From: Chelydra serpentina
Lineage: Eukaryota > Chordata > Testudines > Chelydridae
NCBI GenBank assembly: GCA_037349315.1
Contig: JBAIAC010000055.1
Coordinates: 219,265 to 283,264, forward strand
Length of the DNA: 64,000 bases
Direction of reading: 5' to 3'
In this document: in pieces, positions 58,519 through 64,000 of the stretch
How positions within the stretch are numbered: the stretch's first letter is position 1
Layout: every line of letters starts with the position of its first letter
Notes under the pieces: generated by a model
Seen by the model: only the letters and a program-made list of their open reading frames with translations
What the model was told of the DNA's origin: nothing
The model's database searches: none
Program-made: the position numbers and the translations under genes

Positions 58519-61500
58519 ATGTGGGCGCTGCGGGCCGCCGGCCTGCTCGGGCTGCTGCTCGCCGGCGCGGGGCCCTGCCCGCGGCCAGGTGGGTGCGGGC
58601 GCGGGGGGGCTGGAGCCGGGGGGGGCGATCGGGGCCCTGGGGACATTGCACAGATGGGGGGGGCTGGGAGCCAGAACTCCTGGGTTCTGTCCCCGGCGTC
58701 GGGGGTCGGGACTCCTGGGCTCTGTCCCCGGTCCGGGAGGAGCGGGGGGGGGTCGGGACTCCTGGGTTCTGTCCCCGGTCGGGGGCGGGGGGTCAGGACT
58801 CCTGAGTTCTGTCCCCGGTCCGGGAGGGGGGGTCAGGACTCCTGGGTCCTGTCCCCGGTCCGGGAGGGGGGGGGGTCGGGACTCCTGGGTTCTGTCCCCG
58901 GTCCGGGAGGGGGGGGGGTCGGGACTCCTGGGTTCTGTCCCCGGTCCGGGAGGGGGGGGGTCAGGACTCCTGAGTTCTGTCCCCGGTCCGGGAGGGGGGG
59001 GGGGTCAGGACTCCTGAGTTCTGTCCCCGGTCCGGGAGGGGGGGTCAGGACTCCTGGGTTCTGTCCCCGGTCCGGGAGGGGGGGGGGTCGGGACTCCTGG
59101 GTTCTGTCCCCGGTCCGGGAGCGGGGGGGGGTCGGGACTCCTGAGTTCTGTCCCCGGTCCGGGAGGGGGGGTCGGGACTCCTGAGTTCTGTCCCCGGTCC
59201 GGGAGGGGGGGTCGGAACTCCTGGGTTCTGTCCCCGGTCCGGGAGGGGGGGGGTCGGAAACTCCTGGGTTCTGTCCCCGGTCCGGGAGGGGGGGTCAGGA
59301 CTCCTGGGTTCTGTCCGCGCTCCCAGGGTTGGGGAATGGCCGCGCCGTGTTTTCAGTCGGAGCTGAGAGGGACTGAGATTTAGTTACTCCTGGTTCCCCC
59401 CCCCGCCCCGCTCCTAGTGACTCGGGGTGAGCGCTGCCCCACCGCCCCGGCGTGCTCCTGCTGGGACCCCCCCCTCCAACCTCCTCTGTTCCCTGAACGG
59501 CGGGGCCCCACTGGGGGCTCCTGCTCCCCTTCCTGGCCGGAGGTCCCTGGGCCGAGCGGAGCGGGGGGGGGGGGGGTGAGAGGCCCCTAACTCCAGGGCT
59601 CCCAGCTGGGGCTGCCTGGGGGCTGGTCCCACTCAGTGGCGCTCTAGGGGAAGGGCTGGTCCCCAGGGGGGTGGGGGTGGGGGCTTGGCAGCCTGTGATG
59701 ACTGAGGATTGGGCAGTGGGGGGGGGGGGGGGGGACCCCCGGGCTGCGAAGGTGGCACCAGGAGCTGGTGTGGAGCCCGCTGCAGCCCGGGCATTGGCTG
59801 CTGCTGCTCTCATCCTGCCTCCCCCAAAGCCGCACAGCCCCCCCCCCTCCCCCGGGGCTGCAGAGACTCTGCACTTGGAGGAGGGTAACTCTGGGCTGGG
59901 CGCAGAGGCTCATGAGCCGGGCTCCCAGCTGCCCCACATCTGGGTGCTGGGGTCCTCCTGCCTGGAGCCTCCGAGCCTCCCTGCTCCGGTGTCTGGCCGT
60001 GGCCCCCCAGGGACTGTGCTGGGGACCCCGGGGGCAATAGTGGACTCGTGCCACATGAAGAGCAATGAGCTGCCGGCTCTGGGGAGAGCCAAGAAACGAA
60101 CCCAGGCGTCCTGGCTCCCAGCCCCCCCCCGCTGCTCTCCCCAGGGAGGAAATGAAACTTCCCAGCACAATGGGGAAGTGCCCAGGCCTCCTGTGTGCTG
60201 AGTTGCTGGCGCTCAGGGAGCGGGTCCCTCGGGCGCAGGCCAGGGGGTGCGGAGCTGCCTGGGCCCCCGGCGCTGGGTTTGGCTGGGCTCTGAGCTCCCC
60301 TGAGCCTCCAGCCCTCGCGCTGTCGCTGGTTTTTTATACCCAGGGGCGCCCCTCGGTGATGAAAGGGTTAACCCACCCGGCGAGGCGGGACCCCAGCCCA
60401 GGAGTCCCAGCCAGGGGGGAAAGGGCAGGTCTGGAATTGCCCAGTCGTGGCCTCCAGTGCCCAGGAACTCTGCCCCACGGACCCTGGGCCCCAGCCTGCC
60501 TGCGCCGGGGGCGTTTGAGGGCCTGGCTTAGAGGAGCCCCCCCAGATGGCTCCTGCCCCAGAAGCTGCCCCTGAGGGAGGCAGGGGCAGGCGGTCGGGGA
60601 GCTAGGGGCCAGGGAGGTGCCGGAGCCTAGGACAGAGCTGGGAACTGAACCCAGCTCTCCTGGGTTCCAGCCCGGTGCCTGGTCCCTTCAGTGGAGAGGT
60701 GCCCCCCTCCCCCAGCATCTCCCTGGGGAGGGGGCTGAGTTGCCCCACCCTGCCGGGGGTACCCTATTACCCCCACTTTATGGGGGGGTTGCTGCGCAGG
60801 GCTCAGCCCGGATTGGACCCCTGGCTCTCAGCCCCGGGCCTGGGGGGGCTGGTCCCTGCGGCGTGTGACGTGGCCCCTGGGATTAGCAGGCAGCCGCGAG
60901 TTGCCTGTGCGGAGCCGGCGGGTTGCGTAAGTGGGTTCGGGTGGAACTGGCTGTTCCCGGCAGGGCCACGCGGGCACCGGGCGCTGGGGAACTGGAGTGT
61001 TTGCTCTTGTTGTTGACATTTGTGGGGCTGCAAAAATCCCAGCTCCGGTGAACCTGGGGTGGGGGGGAGCTGTCAGCCTCTGGCCTTTACAAACCGCCTG
61101 GCCCAGCCATGGTCCAACTGAGCCAAACCCTGACTCTGTCCCAGGGGTGGCCTTGAGGATTAACCCTTTGAGGCCAGCAGCCTTCCAGGGCCCTGCTGCT
61201 GTGTGGCATATGCCATGGGATTGCTTTAGGCTCTGGGAGCTGGAGGGCCAGGGATCCCTTGAGGCTGCTGCCCCCACCCCAGGAGCCCTGGACACCCCTC
61301 CCCTAGCCGGCTCCGGGCACCCTCTGGCACCTCCTTGCTGCGGGGCACCCGGCTTGCCCAGGGAGATGAGGAGCCCGTGGCCCCGTTAACGCACCCCGTG
61401 TAGGGCCCAGGCAGGGCCATGGCTGCCCAGCCGTCTCTGAAGCTGCGGCAGGCGCGGGCTGCATGCTCTGGGGCTGGGAACGGGGGATCAGCTCGTGATG

Positions 61501-62639
61501 GGGCCCGGCCCCCCAGGGGGGTGGGTGCAGTGGCTTGGAAAGAGGTGGGCGAGGAAGCCACCGGCTCAGTGCTCGGTCAGGCTTGTCCTCTCCAGCAAAT
61601 ATTGACACAGACTGGCTGCCTCCGCCCCCGGGCAGGGAGCCCCTCCGGAGTGGTTTCCTAGGAGCCGGGAAGGGGGCTCTGCCCTCCAGTGGGGGGCCAG
61701 CACCATAGCAGCCAGCGAGAGTCATCTCCTGTGACATCATCGCCCGGTCAGCTTGTGGCACCCGGGGAAGATGGCAATCCCCATGGAACAGAAGGGGAAA
61801 CTGAGGCACAACAAGGGTATCTGCCTAGGGTCATACTGTGACGGAGTAGGGAGCGAGGTGGATCTGACCTGGGAGGCTTGCGGGGGAGGTTCCCTGAAAC
61901 CTGCTGCATCGGGAATGCGAGACTTTACCTGGGGCTGTAAATGAGCCAGGACGGGCGTTGGGAGGTGACACCTTTGGCTGGGAGAATGGACAGGCGAGAG
62001 GAGGGGCCCCGGGGGAGGGCAAGAGCCGGCTGGAGGGTTTGTCTGGTTGGTTTCAGTTTGGAGCTGGGTGGTGAAATGCAGGGAGCCCCAGGCTGGGGTC
62101 TAAGCTCCCTGCCCCCCGGAAGGACCCAACTGAGGGGTCCTGGTTGTACTGACAAGCTCTGGTTGGACTGTGTTCCCAGCATCTCCAATAAACCTTCTGT
62201 TCTGCTGGCTGGCTGAGACTCCCAGTGACTCCGGGGAAGAGGGGTGCAGGGCCGGACTCCCCCACACTCCGTGACACATACAATGAGTCCGGGGCTCAGC
62301 TGGGCCTGGAACCCAGGAGTCCTGCCCCCACCCCACCCGGCTCTAACCCCTAGACCTCACTCCCTTCCCTCTGCACTAATGGCCCTGCCCCTCCTGCAGC
62401 CCTCCCGCCTGACCCGGTGCTGAGCGCCGTGGGAGCAAACGTCAGCCTGCCCTGCCTGCCGGGGCAGCCGGAGCCCAGTGGCGCCGTCAGCTGGAAGCTG
62501 GAGAACCAGGCTGTGAGTTCGGAACGCGCGGCGCCGGGGGCCAGCCTGCTGCTGCACCAAGTGCAGCACAACGACTCGGGCAGATACAGCTGCTATGTGG
62601 GCGGCTGCCTGGTGCGCTCGCTGCGGCTGCTGGTGGAAG
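58519..62639 (+). CDS. IL6R: IL6R, interleukin-6 receptor alpha, first two coding exons (3' incomplete)
   Basis: Exon 58519-58588 encodes a signal peptide (MWALRAAGLLGLLLAGAGP). Exon 62400-62639 encodes the N-terminal Ig-like domain. It carries the expected cysteines (VSLPC and DSGRYSCYVGG), a tryptophan in the AVSWKLE strand, and LLLHQVQHNDSGRYSCY, which aligns with human LLLRSVQLHDSGNYSCY as recalled. The exons join in phase (G then CC). The two cytokine-receptor modules that bind IL-6 and gp130, the WSxWS motif and the membrane segment lie beyond the right edge. Position after ATP8B2 is the conserved synteny. An ATG at 58483 in the leader overlaps the start in another frame. Confidence 0.9.
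58660..59320. repeat. About 47-base tandem array in IL6R intron 1, SINE-derived
   Basis: Some fourteen units of 'gggtcgggactcctgggttc', 'tgtccccggtccgggaggggg'. The core 'gggactcctgggttctgtcccc' is the B-box side of the same tRNA-SINE that seeded the 42745-43345 array. Confidence 0.88.
61837..62276 (+). mobile_element. Solo LTR (family A, copy 4), sense, 5-base TSD
   Basis: It starts TGTGACGGAGTAGGGAGC and ends CACTCCGTGACA. CATAC flanks it at 61832-61836 and 62277-62281. AATAAA lies at 62187-62192, giving the sense orientation; it is the reverse complement of copies 1-3. It inserted into a MIR-like stretch (ggggaaactgaggcacaac just upstream), in IL6R intron 1. Confidence 0.88.
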
Positions 62640-62759
62640 GTGAGTCTGGCTCGGGGCGGGGGCTGGGGGGGGATGCCCAGATCCACGGGTCCCTGGACTG
62701 TGGGGGCCCCCCTGCCTGCAGGGTGCTGCAGCAGCGTCGGGGCCGGCAGGCTTATCCTG

Positions 62760-64000
62760 GAGACGGGCCCGGCTGGCCCGGCTGGCTCCCCTTCTGCCCC
62801 CTGCCCGGCTGGCCTGGCTGGCTCCACTTCTTCCCTCTGCCCGGCTGGCTCCCCTTCTGCCCCCTGCCCGGCTGGCTCCCCTTCTGCCCCCTGCCCGGCT
62901 GGCTCCCCTTCTACCCTCTGCCCAGCTGGCCTGGCTGGCTCCCCTTCTGCCCCCTGCCCGGCTGGCCTGGCTGGCTCCCCTTCTGCCCCCTGCCCGGCTG
63001 GCCTGGCTGGCTCCCCTTCTGCCCCCTGCCCGGCTGGCCTGGCTGGCTCCCCTTCTGGCTCCCCTTCTGCCCCTGCCCGGCTGGCTCCCCTTCTACCCTC
63101 TGCCCGGCTGGCTCCCCTTCTGCCCTCTGCCCGGCTGGCCCGGCTGGCTCCCCTTCTGCCCCCTGCCCGGCTGGCTCCACTTCTACCCTCTGCCCGGCTG
63201 GCTCCCCTTCTACCCTCTGCCCGGCTGGCCTGGCTGGCTCCCCTTCTGGCTCCCCTTCTGCCCCCTGCCCGGCTGGCCTGGCTGGCTCCCCTTCTGGCTC
63301 CCCTTCTGCCCCCTGCCCGGCTGGCCTGGCTGGCTCCCCTTCTGGCTCCCCTTCTGCCCCCTGCCTGGCTGGCTCCCCTTCTGGCTCCCCTTCTGCCCCC
63401 TACCTGGCTGGCTCCCCTTCTGGCTCCCCTTCTGCCCTCTGCCAGGCTGGCCTGGCTGGCTCCCCTTCTGCCCCCTGCCCTTCTGGCTCCCCTTCTGCCC
63501 CCTGCCTGGCTGGCCTGGCTGGCTCCCCTTCTACCCTCTGCCCGGCTGGCTCCCCTTCTGCCCTCTGCCCGGCTGGCCCGGCTGGCTCCCCTTCTGCCCT
63601 CTGCCCGGCTGGCTCCCCTTCTGCCCTCTGCCCGGCTGGCTCCCCTTCTGCCCCCTGCCTGGCTGGCTCCCCTTCTGGCTCCCCTTCTACCCTCTGCCCG
63701 GCTGGCTCCCCTTCTGGCTCCCCTTCTACCCTCTGCCCGGCTGGCTCCCCTTCTACCCTCTGCCCGGCTGGCCCGGCTGGCTCCCCTTCTGCCCCCTGCC
63801 TGGCTGGCTCCCCTTCTGGCTCCCCTTCTGCCCTCTGCCCGGCTGGCTCCCCTTCTGGCTCCCCTTCTGCCCTCTGCCCGGCTGGCTCCCCTTCTGCCCC
63901 CTGCCTGGCTGGCTCCCCTTCTGGCTCCCCTTCTACCCTCTGCCCGGCTGGCTCCCCTTCTGGCTCCCCTTCTACCCTCTGCCCGGCTGGCTCCCCTTAT
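62760..64000. repeat. Minisatellite in IL6R intron 2, running off the window
   Basis: Units of 'ggctccccttctgccccctg' and 'cccggctggcctggct', with short 'ggctccccttct' steps mixed in, over more than 1.2 kb. Confidence 0.93.

Overview
This is GC-rich nuclear DNA from a non-mammalian amniote, most likely a turtle. The protein genes are vertebrate and have many GT-AG introns. The interspersed repeats are of sauropsid type: a decayed antisense CR1 LINE, MIR-like tRNA-SINE pieces, solo LTRs and a hAT-type MITE. The high GC, short introns and very dense minisatellites fit a microchromosome. The turtle call is inference; no database was searched.

All recognised genes are on the + strand, in the order known from human 1q21.3 (UBAP2L, HAX1, AQP10, ATP8B2, IL6R), with one extra gene. 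Layout: 1-8160 is the 3' end of UBAP2L, with a candidate alternative last exon. 8160-11890 shows no supported gene. 11894 to about 16370 is a compact six-exon gene for a two-PDZ protein resembling the C-terminal half of pro-interleukin-16; it is not in the human neighbourhood. 16480-20690 is HAX1 with a promoter carrying a repeated motif. 20700-23000 holds the decayed remains of an aquaglyceroporin at the AQP10 position. 24885-26335 is a large minisatellite split by a hAT-type MITE. 26480-27530 is a CpG-rich island with a good splice donor, a candidate ATP8B2 first exon. 31887 to about 56160 is ATP8B2, with 27 coding exons whose phases join into a continuous 1191-codon frame. 58519 to the right edge is the start of IL6R (signal-peptide exon and Ig-domain exon), ending inside a minisatellite in intron 2.

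The genes do not form a single pathway. UBAP2L is an RNA-granule and ubiquitin-associated factor, HAX1 a mitochondrial survival factor, ATP8B2 a P4-ATPase phospholipid flippase and IL6R a cytokine receptor subunit. They stay together by conserved synteny. The most interesting content is the interleukin-16-like gene, the AQP10 remnant, the candidate alternative UBAP2L exon, an in-frame duplicated splice donor in ATP8B2, the repeated motif in the HAX1 promoter, and mobile elements with exact target-site duplications. Exon borders were read by eye from splice sites, reading frame and recalled similarity to the human proteins.
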